Shown: positions 23,721 to 32,743 of the stretch, one piece after another
How the letters are laid out: every line of letters starts with the position of its first letter
Numbering within the stretch: position 1 is the first letter of the stretch
Source of the DNA: DTU072 sp050309775
Lineage (GTDB): Bacteria > Bacillota > Clostridia > Christensenellales > DTU072
Reading direction: 5' to 3'
Assembly: GCA_050309775.1 (NCBI GenBank)
Contig: JBNRMV010000004.1
Span: 1 to 34,037, forward strand
DNA length: 34,037 nt
Program-made: the position numbers and the translations under genes
The notes under the pieces: generated by a model
The model's input: the letters and a program-made list of their open reading frames with translations, nothing else
Databases searched by the model: none
Told to the model about the DNA's origin: nothing

Positions 23721-24995
23721 CAAATACTTTTTCGCCGTATCGATATCGGCGGTATAGACAAGCTCCATAGCTTTGTTGCTGTCCGCCGTATCGCCGAACA
23801 AAATTACACCTTGCAGCGCGCCATTGTCGTGGACGAGTTTTTTATAAATCCCTTTAGATTTATCTTCAGATTCCACACTGTCGCCGGCTTGGCAGCTGCC
23901 TACTGAAAAGAAAGTTTTTCCGCAACCCTCAAAAGCCGTGGCAAAAGGCACCGTTTTATATTCGGTGACATTTCCGCACATATTTGCGCCGGCGGTTTGT
24001 CCTTGCGCCGTGCTGATTATCCATAGACCTCCGGGTCTGCCTTTGTATTCCGCGCAATCGCCGACGGCATAAATATCTTTGTCCTCAGTCTGCATATAAT
24101 CATTAACAACAATGGCTCTATTTACGCTCAATCCTGCGGCAGAGGCAAGCTGTGTGGCGCTTCTTACGCCCATGCTGACAATCATAAAATCCGCATTCAA
24201 GAACTCGCCGTTATTCAGCGCTACGCCATTTTTTTGGCAGGCGTCTACGACGGTATTTGTCAGAACTCTTATGCCGTATTCTTTGAGCCCTTGGGCAAGC
24301 AGCTCCGAGGCATAAGCGTCAAGCTGCACATTGACGATATGAGAGCCGCGTTCAACTACGGTGACATCCAGTCCTTTTTTGTTCAAAGATACTGCGGCCT
24401 CAATGCCGAGAATGCCGCCTCCGGCTATAACTACTTTGTTTTTTCCCGATGCGACCTGCGCCGCCACAGCCGCAGCGTCCTCAAATGAACGCACAGTATA
24501 AATCGGTAACGCTTCGTCAGTTGTGGGGAAGGGGCAGAAAGCCGTTGCGCCAAGCGCAAGGCACAGTTTGTCGTAAGCAAGTTCTCCGCCGTCATATATT
24601 ACCTTTTTGTTTTGGCGGTCAATTTCTTTTATGACAGTGGAGGACATGATTTTTATGCCGCTGTTTTTGTAATAATTATAGTTTTCCAATACAATATCCG
24701 CAAACTTCAATTCGCCGTTAAGTACTTTTGAAAGAGCCGGACGGTTGTAGGGAATGCGCTTGTCGGAAAAAACCATAGTAATATCGGCGGTCTTGTTCCT
24801 TGCTCGAATTGCCTTTGCCGTCTGCAATGCCGCAATACCGCCTCCCACAATGACAAACTTTTCGTCAGTGTCTTTCTGATATGCCGGCGGTGTGTCGTCA
24901 TAGGCTGAAAACGCCGTCTTTTTGGCGCCGCACACGGGACAGGTTTCGGGAAGATAGTCAAATATCTCTCCGCAAACATTGCATTTCCATTTCAT
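23715..24995 (-). CDS. Rubredoxin-NAD(P)H oxidoreductase fusion
   Basis: The 426-residue protein begins with a short rubredoxin-like iron site of the rubrerythrin type (Cys5, Cys8, Cys19, Cys22 in CNVC ... CPVCGA), then a pyridine-nucleotide disulfide oxidoreductase-type FAD enzyme. FAD motif FVIVGGGIAALQTAKAI is near 47, NAD(P)H motif VVIAGGGILGIEAAVSL near 185 and the second FAD site DIYAVGDCAEY near 305. It should pass electrons from NAD(P)H through FAD and its own iron site to the flavodiiron protein. It begins three bases after that gene in the same operon; AGGAG overlaps the end of the upstream gene. Iron is one-electron and cytoplasmic. The fusion is well known in anaerobes. Confidence 0.9.
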   Translation of the reverse strand: MKWKCNVCGEIFDYLPETCPVCGAKKTAFSAYDDTPPAYQKDTDEKFVIVGGGIAALQTAKAIRARNKTADITMVFSDKRIPYNRPALSKVLNGELKFADIVLENYNYYKNSGIKIMSSTVIKEIDRQNKKVIYDGGELAYDKLCLALGATAFCPFPTTDEALPIYTVRSFEDAAAVAAQVASGKNKVVIAGGGILGIEAAVSLNKKGLDVTVVERGSHIVNVQLDAYASELLAQGLKEYGIRVLTNTVVDACQKNGVALNNGEFLNADFMIVSMGVRSATQLASAAGLSVNRAIVVNDYMQTEDKDIYAVGDCAEYKGRPGGLWIISTAQGQTAGANMCGNVTEYKTVPFATAFEGCGKTFFSVGSCQAGDSVESEDKSKGIYKKLVHDNGALQGVILFGDTADSNKAMELVYTADIDTAKKYLL

Positions 24996-24998
24996 ATG

Positions 24999-26189
24999 TT
25001 ATACTCCTATTGCGCCGGCAAAATCTATGCCGTATTGGTATGCCTTTTGTAAATCTTCTTCGGCAGGCTTCAAACGGACTTTTAAGCCCTCAAGAGGACA
25101 TTTCAGCCGCAGCTGAGCCAACCTGCCCAGTATATTCGGCACAGCCTCGCCGCTCCAGCCATAACTGCCGAAAGCTCCGGCAAGTTTGCCTTTGTGAATG
25201 ACTGGGTTGATATAAAGCAACAGTTCAAGAATGGGCGGAAGCGCATCGCCGACCATTGTCGGGCTGCCCAACAAAAAGCCGTCGCTGCTGTTAATGGAAG
25301 CTAGCGCATCTTCCTTTTTGTCTGTTACGAGGTCAAACATTTCGACATTTACGCCGCTGTCAATCAAGCCCTGAGCAATTTTTTCGGCAAGGGTTTTTGT
25401 GTAGCCGTATGCCGAAACATAAGCTATGGTGACTTTTTTGCCGACCTTTTCTGGCACCTCACACCATTTGCGGTACATGTCAATATAATATGGAATGTTT
25501 TCGCGCAGCACTGGACCGTGACCTGTGCCGATAATTTCTATGTCAAGGTTTTCTATCTTCTTCAAGGCGTTGAGCATATGCGGCAGCTTGTACGGACCGA
25601 TAATATTGTCAAAATAATATTTGTATGCGCCGAAAAAGTCGCCGCTTATTTTGTCATTAAATATGTTGTCATCGGCATAGTGGCAACCAAAGCAGTCGCA
25701 CGGGAAAAGTATTTTTTTCTCCTTAACATAAGTGAATATTGTGTCAGGCCAATGCAGCATGGGCGCCATAATAAACTCCAAAGTCATGCCGCCGAGGTCA
25801 AAGCTGTCTTTTTCGGTGACAACTTGGTGGGGGAAGGGCTTGTTGATTATTTCTTTCATAAAAGTAATGGCTGTCTGTCCTGCAAGCACAACAGCATTGG
25901 GCGCCAGCGTCAAAAACTTTTCGACAGAGCCGGAATGGTCAGGTTCCGTATGGTTGAGGACCAAATAATCAATTTCTGACGGGTCGCATACGGCTTTGAT
26001 TTTTTCTATATGCTCATTATAAAAAGCCGTCTTTACGCACTCGATGAGCGCCGTCTTTTTGCTTCCTTTCAAAATGTATGAATTGTAAGTGGTGCCGTTT
26101 TCTGTATGCATTATGATGTCAAAAATGCGGATATCCTTGTCCAAAGCGCCTACATAAAAAACATCTTTTGTTACTTCAATCTTTTTCAT
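24999..26189 (-). CDS. Flavodiiron protein (A-type), oxygen/NO reductase
   Basis: The 396-residue protein has the full set of diiron ligands: His80, Glu82, Asp84 and His85 (NHTEPDH), His146 (LHWPD), Asp165 (CDCF) and His224 (GTGHGP). From about residue 254 a flavodoxin domain follows (TIAYVSAYGYTKTLAEKIA, then GSPTM near 310). Such enzymes reduce O2 to water and/or NO to N2O in anaerobes, with electrons from rubredoxin. The downstream gene supplies the reductase. Start 26189 follows AGGATG. Expression begins at the promoter 26224-26252. Preference for O2 or NO cannot be read reliably. Confidence 0.95.
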   Translation of the reverse strand: MKKIEVTKDVFYVGALDKDIRIFDIIMHTENGTTYNSYILKGSKKTALIECVKTAFYNEHIEKIKAVCDPSEIDYLVLNHTEPDHSGSVEKFLTLAPNAVVLAGQTAITFMKEIINKPFPHQVVTEKDSFDLGGMTLEFIMAPMLHWPDTIFTYVKEKKILFPCDCFGCHYADDNIFNDKISGDFFGAYKYYFDNIIGPYKLPHMLNALKKIENLDIEIIGTGHGPVLRENIPYYIDMYRKWCEVPEKVGKKVTIAYVSAYGYTKTLAEKIAQGLIDSGVNVEMFDLVTDKKEDALASINSSDGFLLGSPTMVGDALPPILELLLYINPVIHKGKLAGAFGSYGWSGEAVPNILGRLAQLRLKCPLEGLKVRLKPAEEDLQKAYQYGIDFAGAIGV

Positions 26190-26223
26190 AGATACATCCT
26201 TTATAATAGTTTATTTCTCCATA

Positions 26224-26252
26224 ATTCTACCTTAAACCTCTTTTTCTGTCAA
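26224..26252 (-). promoter_or_regulatory. Promoter of the flavodiiron operon
   Basis: On the minus strand TTGACA (26247-26252) and TAGAAT (26224-26229) are 17 bases apart. The leader is about 28 bases. It lies back to back with the peptidase promoter at 26289-26317. Confidence 0.7.
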
Positions 26253-26288
26253 TGCTTGGCTGCATGCGGTTTTTATCGTTGCATCGCA

Positions 26289-26317
26289 TTGCAATTATTG
26301 CCGCAATAAACTATAAT
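26289..26317 (+). promoter_or_regulatory. Promoter of the P1 peptidase gene
   Basis: TTGCAA (26289-26294) and TATAAT (26312-26317) are 17 bases apart, 25 bases before ATG 26342. Confidence 0.65.
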
Positions 26318-26341
26318 GAATTAACAAATAGAAGGTGGAAT

Positions 26342-27226
26342 ATGTTACAAAAATTTAAGATTGGTCATTGGAGTGACGAAAAGAACAAAACGGGTGTTAC
26401 CGCAATACTGGCGACCGAAGGCGCCGTAGGAGGCTGTTCGATAAAAGGCGCCGCACCGGCAACGCGGGAGACAGACTTGCTGCGGGAGGACAAAACAGTG
26501 CAAAAAATAAATGCCGTTACGCTATCGGGCGGCAGCGCTTTTGGCTTGGAGGCGGCTTGCGGCGTCATGCAATGGCTGTTTGAAAACGGATATGGATATG
26601 ACGCCGGAGGGTACAAAGTGCCTATCGTAGTGGGCGCGTCGCTCTATGATTTGGAATACGGAAATTTTGCTTTTCCCGACAAAGCGGCTGGCTTTGCGGC
26701 GGCGGACAGCGCCGTCGAGGGGAATTTTGTATCGGGGGATATCGGCGCAGGCGCAGGCGCCACCGTAGGAAAAATATTTCGCATGAAATGCGCCATGAAA
26801 GGCGGATTGGGAGTAAAAACATTTGAAAAAGACGGGCTGGAAATAGCCGTCTTTTCGGCGGTAAACGCTTTGGGCGACATAATTGACGACAACGGCAAAA
26901 TAATTGCCGGAGCAAGGCTGGGCAAGAAGTCATTTGTCGGCAGCGCAAAGTTTTATGCCGCATACGAAAAAATGCTGAAAAAACAGAACACGACCATTTC
27001 TTGCATAATTACAAACGCAACTTTGACAAAGCAGCAGGCAAACTTGCTTGCAAATAAGGCGCATGAGGGGTACAAAAGCGCTATCAGCCCTTCACATACG
27101 ATGTTTGACGGCGACGCCATCTTTGTTATGGCATCGGGTGACAAGAATGTTGATTTCAACTTTTTGCTGGATATTATTTCTCCGCTAGTTTCTGAAGCCG
27201 TAAGAGCGCCATTTAATAGAGATTAA
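26342..27226 (+). CDS. P1-family (DmpA/BapA-type) aminopeptidase
   Basis: The 294-residue protein starts at ATG 26342 behind AGAAGGTGG; the longer frame lacks a ribosome site. It has the family landmarks VTLSGGSAFGLEAACGVMQW (about 59-77), the Gly/Ala-rich SGDIGAGAGATVGK (131-143), the NTTI autocleavage region with Asn216 and Thr217, and SHTMFDGDAIF (251-261). P1 enzymes are N-terminal nucleophile hydrolases that cut themselves once and then remove N-terminal residues from short peptides, some beta-peptides. By comparison with relatives Thr217 should be the nucleophile. No signal peptide, so cytoplasmic. It stands between the flavodiiron operon (divergent) and the ger operon (downstream). Confidence 0.87.
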   Translation: MLQKFKIGHWSDEKNKTGVTAILATEGAVGGCSIKGAAPATRETDLLREDKTVQKINAVTLSGGSAFGLEAACGVMQWLFENGYGYDAGGYKVPIVVGASLYDLEYGNFAFPDKAAGFAAADSAVEGNFVSGDIGAGAGATVGKIFRMKCAMKGGLGVKTFEKDGLEIAVFSAVNALGDIIDDNGKIIAGARLGKKSFVGSAKFYAAYEKMLKKQNTTISCIITNATLTKQQANLLANKAHEGYKSAISPSHTMFDGDAIFVMASGDKNVDFNFLLDIISPLVSEAVRAPFNRD

Positions 27227-27239
27227 CAAATTTTTTTGA

Positions 27240-27266
27240 GTATTTTTTGCCATTTCGCCCAATCTA
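27240..27266 (+). promoter_or_regulatory. Possible sporulation-type promoter of the ger operon
   Basis: GTATT (27240-27244) and CAATCTA (27260-27266) are 15 bases apart, loosely like the forespore sigma-G pattern (a G-ATA type -35 and CATnnTA -10). No good sigma-A promoter is seen in the 58-base gap. ger operons in spore formers are normally made in the forespore. The match is imperfect. Confidence 0.3.
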
Positions 27267-27284
27267 GAGATAGGGTGAAATGTT

Positions 27285-28739
27285 ATGAATCAAGCTCCGG
27301 AACAACCAAAGCCGCAAGCAATTCCTAAATCAGCTGCAAAATATGAGCAACTGATGAAGCAGGCCTTGGGCAAAAGTTTTGATGTAGTTATAGACCGTTT
27401 CGAGACCAACTTTGAAGAGGCGGTACTTGTTTATATTGACGGCTTGTCGAACAAAGACCTTGTGGATAGAGATATAATAAAACCGTTGAGGGCTCAGGAT
27501 TTTGACGGCAATTATGAAAAAGCGCTGCAAGTTTCTTTTGATTATGCTTACGATATCCCTGATGTGTTGCAGAAGGTGCTTGACGGCAACACTGCGGTAT
27601 TTTATGCAAAAAGCAAGGGTGTGGCAATTGCCGATTTGAAACAATGGGACAAACGCGCCGTCGATACTCCCGATTCGGAGGGTACGACCAGAGGACCCAA
27701 AGAGGGCTTTACAGAAAATTTTCTCACCAATATATCTTTGGTTCGGCGAAAACTGCGTACACCGAATTTATGCATAGAGCAAATGCGGCTGGGCAGACAA
27801 ACGAATACTCCCATTGCTCTGCTATATCTTGAAGACATAGTAAATCAAGATGTGCTGAATGAGGTAAGAAGCAAACTTGAGAAAATTGATACAGATTCTA
27901 TTCTTGAAACCGGGCAGATTGAAGAATATATTGAAGAATCGCCATGGTCTATCATTTCCGGCATCGGATTGACGCAAAAGCCCGATGTAGCTGCGGCAAG
28001 GGTGCTGGAGGGCAGAGTTGCCATTGTCGTTGACGGCACTCCGCATGTGCTGACAATCCCCGAACTGTTTGTCGAAGCGTTGCAAAACGCTGAAGATTAT
28101 TATGCGCGCACACTGTACGCAACTTTTCTTAGGCTGCTTCGGCTCTTTGCTTTGTTTTTAAGTATTCTAACGCCCGGAATAGCCGTTGCCATACTCACCT
28201 TTAACTTAGAAATGGTGCCGTTTACTTTTTTAGTCAGCGTAATACGCGCTACGCAAGGAACGCCCCTTCCGATTACTTTTGAGCTATTCTTTTTGGGAAT
28301 TATGTTTGAATTGCTGAAGGAGGCAGGATTGCGAATGCCCAAAGCCATTGGCTCTGCAATCACCATAGTCGGCGCCTTGATTCTCGGCGACATTGCCGTC
28401 AGCGCCGGAGTTGTCGGCGCCCCAAGCGTTATAATCATTGCAATAACAGCTGTGGCAAGTCTGCTTACGATAAACGTCAATGAGTTTGCCACCGCATACC
28501 GCTTTGGCATTCTTTTCCTTGGTTCGGTATTGGGTATTGTAGGCGTTGCCGCAGGTACTGTGTTCATGCTGACCCAAGTTGTTTCAAAGACCTCTTTTGG
28601 TATACCCATTCTTTCTTCGTTCACCAAAGAAGAAATGAAAGACATTGTGGTCAGATTTCCCTTACCTGAAATGGAATACAGACCTGCGTCAATTGCAAAG
28701 AATAACAGAAAAAGAAGGAATACAAGCGAAGAACAATGA
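27285..28739 (+). CDS. gerA: Spore germination protein GerA family (A subunit)
   Basis: The 484-residue protein has the GerA layout: a soluble N-terminal part of about 270 residues with conserved GLSNKDLVDRDIIKPL and, near 190-280, LYLEDIVNQDVLNEV, ILETGQIEEYIEES, GRVAIVVDGTPHVLTIPELFVE and QNAEDYY, then a membrane domain with several helices (FLRLLRLFALFLSILTPGIA onward). Together with GerB and GerC it forms the germinant receptor in the spore inner membrane. The N-terminal tail is Pro/Gln rich. GGTGA precedes ATG 27285. The stop overlaps the gerC start by four bases. Confidence 0.93.
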   Translation: MNQAPEQPKPQAIPKSAAKYEQLMKQALGKSFDVVIDRFETNFEEAVLVYIDGLSNKDLVDRDIIKPLRAQDFDGNYEKALQVSFDYAYDIPDVLQKVLDGNTAVFYAKSKGVAIADLKQWDKRAVDTPDSEGTTRGPKEGFTENFLTNISLVRRKLRTPNLCIEQMRLGRQTNTPIALLYLEDIVNQDVLNEVRSKLEKIDTDSILETGQIEEYIEESPWSIISGIGLTQKPDVAAARVLEGRVAIVVDGTPHVLTIPELFVEALQNAEDYYARTLYATFLRLLRLFALFLSILTPGIAVAILTFNLEMVPFTFLVSVIRATQGTPLPITFELFFLGIMFELLKEAGLRMPKAIGSAITIVGALILGDIAVSAGVVGAPSVIIIAITAVASLLTINVNEFATAYRFGILFLGSVLGIVGVAAGTVFMLTQVVSKTSFGIPILSSFTKEEMKDIVVRFPLPEMEYRPASIAKNNRKRRNTSEEQ

Positions 28740-29947
28740 AGAAAAAAAAGATGCTGTTATATATAGTTGTCATAGGGGTTTTGATACTTTCCTTAACCGG
28801 CAACTGGAGCAGAAAGGAGCCGAAGCATCTTGCCGTGGGCACCAGCTATCTGTATGATATCGATGAAAACGGCGATATAGTAATAACAGTGGAATACCTG
28901 AATGTACCTGCCGGAGGGATATCCACCACCGGCAATGAAAAATTTATTTTAATGAAGCATAAGGGAAAGACGGCGCCTAAGGCGGTAAGAGATCCCGAAC
29001 TTGTAGTAGAAAAGGATTTTTTCGGCTCCCACAATAAGGTAAGATTTTTTTCCGAGAAAATGGTCAAAAGGGGAGTGTATGACATCTTTGATTTTTTTGC
29101 CAGAGGATATATCACAGATGAAAGGCCGTATTTGATTGTTGTCAAAAACGAAGACCCGGGAATTATCTATAAAAGCGACAAAAACTTTTCTGACCGACTG
29201 GGGGATGTGGTGGTGGAGATGGCGGAATTCCGCGGAGATAAAACACTTAACGGCGTCTTTATCCGCACCATGGAATTTATGAGAGATTATTATACCGAGG
29301 GCAAGCAATGCGTTATGGGGGTAGTGGAAATAAGACCAAATCCCATATCCTTGGACGAAGCAAACGAGGAGGACAAACCATGGAAAAACTATGCGTCGTT
29401 TGAAGGGTTGGCAGTTTTCAAAGGCGACAAATTGGTAGGCTATCTTAGCAAAGACGACACGCTGTCGTACAGATATATAGCCCAAAAGGTTGAGGACGCA
29501 ACCTTAGAATTCAATGTGGAAGGCGCGATTCTGACGGCAATAGCAAGACGAACTAATGTAAAGGTAGATGTTGAGATGAAGGACGGCAAGCCGGAATTTG
29601 AGGTTACCGTACACAACAAACTGATGGTTGCGCAAAACAACACAAAATACGATGTATCGGACAAGGACGATATCAAAATTCTTGAAGAATTGATATGCGA
29701 GGATTTGGCTAAAAGAATAAGCGATTCCATAAAAACAGTTCAGACAGAGTACAAAAGCGACATATACGGTTTTGGACAACAATTACACATTAAGCATCCC
29801 TATGAATGGAGAAAATTCCGTGACAACTGGGATGACGAACACTTTCCTGAGGTAAAAGTAAATGTCGTGGTAAAGACTTGTATTGATTTTGACGGACAGA
29901 TTATGGAAAAATTCGGTCAAAGAAATGTAAAGCAGAGGAAATATTGA
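28736..29947 (+). CDS. gerC: Spore germination protein GerC family, lacking the lipobox cysteine
   Basis: The 403-residue protein fits GerC in size and position (order A-C-B) and in motifs: KHLAVGTSYLYDIDENGDI near 30, the EKDFFGSHNKVRFFSEKMVKRG stretch near 100, IRPNPIS-like and YEWRKFRDNWDDEHFPEVKVNV near the C-terminus. GerC proteins are normally lipoproteins with a lipobox LxGC followed by W. Here the sequence reads LTGNW, with Asn23 (AAC) where the cysteine belongs, so it cannot be lipidated there and would stay attached by its uncleaved N-terminal helix, or be released by another peptidase. The gene is otherwise intact and overlaps its neighbours by four bases and one base. Confidence 0.9.
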   Translation: MKKKKMLLYIVVIGVLILSLTGNWSRKEPKHLAVGTSYLYDIDENGDIVITVEYLNVPAGGISTTGNEKFILMKHKGKTAPKAVRDPELVVEKDFFGSHNKVRFFSEKMVKRGVYDIFDFFARGYITDERPYLIVVKNEDPGIIYKSDKNFSDRLGDVVVEMAEFRGDKTLNGVFIRTMEFMRDYYTEGKQCVMGVVEIRPNPISLDEANEEDKPWKNYASFEGLAVFKGDKLVGYLSKDDTLSYRYIAQKVEDATLEFNVEGAILTAIARRTNVKVDVEMKDGKPEFEVTVHNKLMVAQNNTKYDVSDKDDIKILEELICEDLAKRISDSIKTVQTEYKSDIYGFGQQLHIKHPYEWRKFRDNWDDEHFPEVKVNVVVKTCIDFDGQIMEKFGQRNVKQRKY

Positions 29948-31149
29948 TGACAAAAAAAATTCATTTAACTTCAACGCAAGTTGCGTGTATGATGGCAGCC
30001 AGTTCGCTGATGTTTCCGTACACCTTTTTGCCTGTGCTGCGTGTGCCGCCGGCGAATCAGGACGCTTGGCTGGTGGTAATTCTGTCGGTGTTGTACAGCA
30101 TACTATTCAGCACCCCGATACTGATATTGAGCAACAAATTTCGAGGCTTGGATGTCGGGGAAATGACGGAAATAATTGTCGGAAAAGTAGGCGGCAGGGT
30201 TGCAAACGCCCTTATGCTGTGTTTTGTATTGTTTTGTTTCACAGCATGTATGCTGGCTATGGCGCTGTATTTGAAACTCTATGTGCTTGCCGAAACGCCG
30301 CTTTGGGTGCTGGTCACCTTTTTGCTGATTCCGCTGACATACGCTTCTATGAAAGGAGCCGGCACAATCGGCAGATTGGCTATGATAATAGTACCTCTCA
30401 TTTCCGCGACAATAATATTTTTCTTTGTATTGGGACTCAAGGACATGAAGGTAGAAAATATTTTGCCGATACTTGCCGATTCGTCCTTTTTGGAACTAAA
30501 CATCGGCGCTATCCTTACCGGAGCCAGAGTATCCGAAATAATAATATTGGGATTGTTTTCCTTATATTTGAGAGAGAAAGATTCGATAAACGGCACCTTT
30601 TTCAAAGGTTTGACGATTTATGGCGCAATAAATGTTATTATAACAATGTCGACATTGCTATTGATGGGTAGCGGTGTTGCAAAACTGATGAACAATCCTT
30701 TTTTAACCTATGCAAGACAGGTGGGTGGCGGTGATATCCTGCAAAGAGTGCAGGCGCTGACATTGTTCACATGGTTTTCCGGCTCAATTATGAAACTGAT
30801 GATTTATAATTATATGGGCAGCTTTTTGCTTAGCAAGATAGTCAATAACAAAAAGCTGAAAAGCAGGCATTTTGCCGTACCCATATCCGCCGCAGCGTTT
30901 ATACTATCTTTGCTGCGTCCTTTCGGCAGAATGTCCACATTGCATTATCTCAATAGTCAGTTCATTTTTTCTTCAATTGTCTTTTCTGCAGTGTTTATCC
31001 TTCCGCTTACTTTGATTCTGATATACCTTTTCCGATATAAATCAGTCAATAAAGCCACTACCGATTTGTTGAATGCAAAACAGCAACAGCAGCAACAACA
31101 GCAACAACCGCCGCAGCCGTCGGCGCAACCTCAGCCCAACGGGAAATAA
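29947..31149 (+). CDS. gerB: Spore germination protein GerB family (transporter-like B subunit)
   Basis: The 400-residue membrane protein has about ten helices in the APC-transporter-like fold of GerB, with TSTQVACMMAASSLMFPYTFLPVL at the N-terminus and the usual central GLKDMKVENILPIL stretch. GerB is thought to bind the germinant within the A/B/C complex. ATG 29947 overlaps the gerC stop by one base and follows AGAGGA; a TTG three bases earlier is less likely. The C-terminus is odd: after the last helix it ends in nine consecutive Gln residues and a Pro/Gln tail (QPPQPSAQPQPNGK). Confidence 0.93.
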   Translation: MTKKIHLTSTQVACMMAASSLMFPYTFLPVLRVPPANQDAWLVVILSVLYSILFSTPILILSNKFRGLDVGEMTEIIVGKVGGRVANALMLCFVLFCFTACMLAMALYLKLYVLAETPLWVLVTFLLIPLTYASMKGAGTIGRLAMIIVPLISATIIFFFVLGLKDMKVENILPILADSSFLELNIGAILTGARVSEIIILGLFSLYLREKDSINGTFFKGLTIYGAINVIITMSTLLLMGSGVAKLMNNPFLTYARQVGGGDILQRVQALTLFTWFSGSIMKLMIYNYMGSFLLSKIVNNKKLKSRHFAVPISAAAFILSLLRPFGRMSTLHYLNSQFIFSSIVFSAVFILPLTLILIYLFRYKSVNKATTDLLNAKQQQQQQQQQPPQPSAQPQPNGK

Positions 31150-31174
31150 TCATAATTAAGGAATAATTAACAAC

Positions 31175-31207
31175 AGCGTTCGTATCATTGACGAACGCTT
31201 TCTTTTT
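31175..31207 (+). terminator. Terminator of the ger operon
   Basis: A perfect 9-base stem (31175-31183 with 31191-31199), a 7-base loop and TTCTTTTT follow gerB by 25 bases. Confidence 0.85.
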
Positions 31208-31273
31208 GTGATATTATCATTTATAATGGTTAATGTTTACCTTTTACAAAAATAAGAAGTTTTAGGAGAGTTT

Positions 31274-32545
31274 ATGAAAATTTCGCAGGTTTTTTCCATC
31301 AAGGTCAAAAATAGAATTATCCCGGTTATTGCAAGCATAGCTATTCAAATGTGTCTGGGAACAGCCTACATATGGAGCGTGTTCCAGACAGGCATAGCCA
31401 ATTATTTATTTGGCGTCAACAATGCCAACGCCGCATTGACATTTTCACTGCTGTTGGCTATTTTGTCGGTGGGCAGCGCCTTTGGCGGCAAGATTCAAGA
31501 CAAGATCGGACCAAAACCTGTAATTATTACTGGCGGCGTTATTTTGGCGCTGGGGTTTTTCCTTTCTTCGCTTATTAAGCCCGGCGCGCCTTGGTTGCTT
31601 TGGGTGACATACGGCGGTTTGGGAGGCATCGGTATGGGTTTCATTTATTCCACTTCCATTGCCTGTTGCCAAAAATGGTTTCCCGACAAGAGGGGGCTTA
31701 TCAGCGGCATAATAGTATCTGCGTTGGGATTTGGCGGAGTAATCTTTACCCCCATTGCGGAAAGCCTTATAAAAACTCTGGGCAAAAATGTAGAGGGCAT
31801 AGGCGAACTAAAGACCTTTGCTTTGCTTGCGCTGATTTTTATTGTTGTATCGACAATCGGCGGACTTTTTATCATCAACCCGCCCGAGAATTATAAACCA
31901 AAAGGCTGGACACCTCCGGCTCCCAAAGCAGGAGTGCTGGTGCAGCAGTTTTCGCCTATGGAAATGCTGAGGACTCCTCAATACTATATGATTACTTTCA
32001 CGCTGATGCTGGCTTGCATGGCAGGACTGATGATGATAGGCTTTGCAAAGCCGATTGCTCAAGCAAAAGGCATCACTCCCGAAGTTGCCGCCGTAGGCGT
32101 TATGATTATTTCGATATTCAATTCTTTGGGCAGGCTTTTTTGGGGCTGGGTTTCGGACAAGCTGGGCAGAAAAAGAACGGTATTGGTGCTGCTGATACTT
32201 TCGGCTTGTATCATACCTATGGTAAGTTTCACAAAAGGTTATTGGATTCTTATATTGATAGGCGTCATAGGCTTTTCTTACGGCGGTTTTTTAGGTACCT
32301 TCCCTGCCATTACCGCCGATTATTTCGGCACAAAAAATATGGGCTCAAACTATGGCTTTGTGCTGGTCGGCTTTGGTATCGGCGCCGTAGCGTCATCGTA
32401 TATCGCCGGATATTATCGGGATATAGCCAAGGCGGCGGACAATATCGAGCTTATGCTGCCGGCGTTTATCATTGCCTCGGCTGCCGCTGTGGCGGGCGCC
32501 GTGCTTATGCTGCTGCTCAAGCATCCGAAAAAGAAAGAGAAATAA
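31274..32545 (+). CDS. OFA-family MFS transporter (oxalate/formate antiporter-like)
   Basis: The 423-residue protein has about 12 helices and OFA-family marks: CLGTAYIWSVFQTGIANYLF in helix 1, GKIQDKIGPKP in the loop between helices 2 and 3, LGGIGMGFIYSTSIACCQKWFPDKRGLISGI around helix 4, and GRLFWGWVSDKLGRK between helices 8 and 9. The family includes the oxalate/formate exchanger of Oxalobacter, but many members carry other monocarboxylates; no oxalate genes are nearby. Start 31274 follows AGGAGAG. A TATAAT at 31222-31227 is a plausible -10 but lacks a clear -35. Its stop abuts the first 80-base repeat, and no terminator is seen. Confidence 0.87.
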   Translation: MKISQVFSIKVKNRIIPVIASIAIQMCLGTAYIWSVFQTGIANYLFGVNNANAALTFSLLLAILSVGSAFGGKIQDKIGPKPVIITGGVILALGFFLSSLIKPGAPWLLWVTYGGLGGIGMGFIYSTSIACCQKWFPDKRGLISGIIVSALGFGGVIFTPIAESLIKTLGKNVEGIGELKTFALLALIFIVVSTIGGLFIINPPENYKPKGWTPPAPKAGVLVQQFSPMEMLRTPQYYMITFTLMLACMAGLMMIGFAKPIAQAKGITPEVAAVGVMIISIFNSLGRLFWGWVSDKLGRKRTVLVLLILSACIIPMVSFTKGYWILILIGVIGFSYGGFLGTFPAITADYFGTKNMGSNYGFVLVGFGIGAVASSYIAGYYRDIAKAADNIELMLPAFIIASAAAVAGAVLMLLLKHPKKKEK

Positions 32546-32554
32546 AGAATTTTC

Positions 32555-32634
32555 TTAGCGCTTTTATGCCGATTTTGGTTATAGAACGCCATAAGAAATA
32601 GATGAAGAATGCTCTTATAATGAGGCGAATATGA
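32555..32634 (+). repeat. 80-base intergenic repeat, copy A (partner 32988-33067)
   Basis: The segment matches 32988-33067 over 80 bases at offset 433 with scattered mismatches; both begin TTAGCGCTTTT and contain the identical block CGCCATAAGAAATAGATGAA and a later CTCTTATAATGAGGC. Copy A lies ten bases after the OFA stop and lacks the complementary right arm present after copy B. Confidence 0.85.
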
Positions 32635-32743
32635 AATGAATTTTGAAGAAATAAAGAATATTTTCAAAATAGCATTGACAACGATGAAGAAGATATATTA
32701 TTTTAAATATATCAAATTGCAAATAGTGGTATTAGGGGGGCAA

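Noticed and set aside
28100..28645. 181-codon minus-strand frame within gerA
   Set aside because: It is antisense to the conserved membrane domain of GerA and has no start signals.
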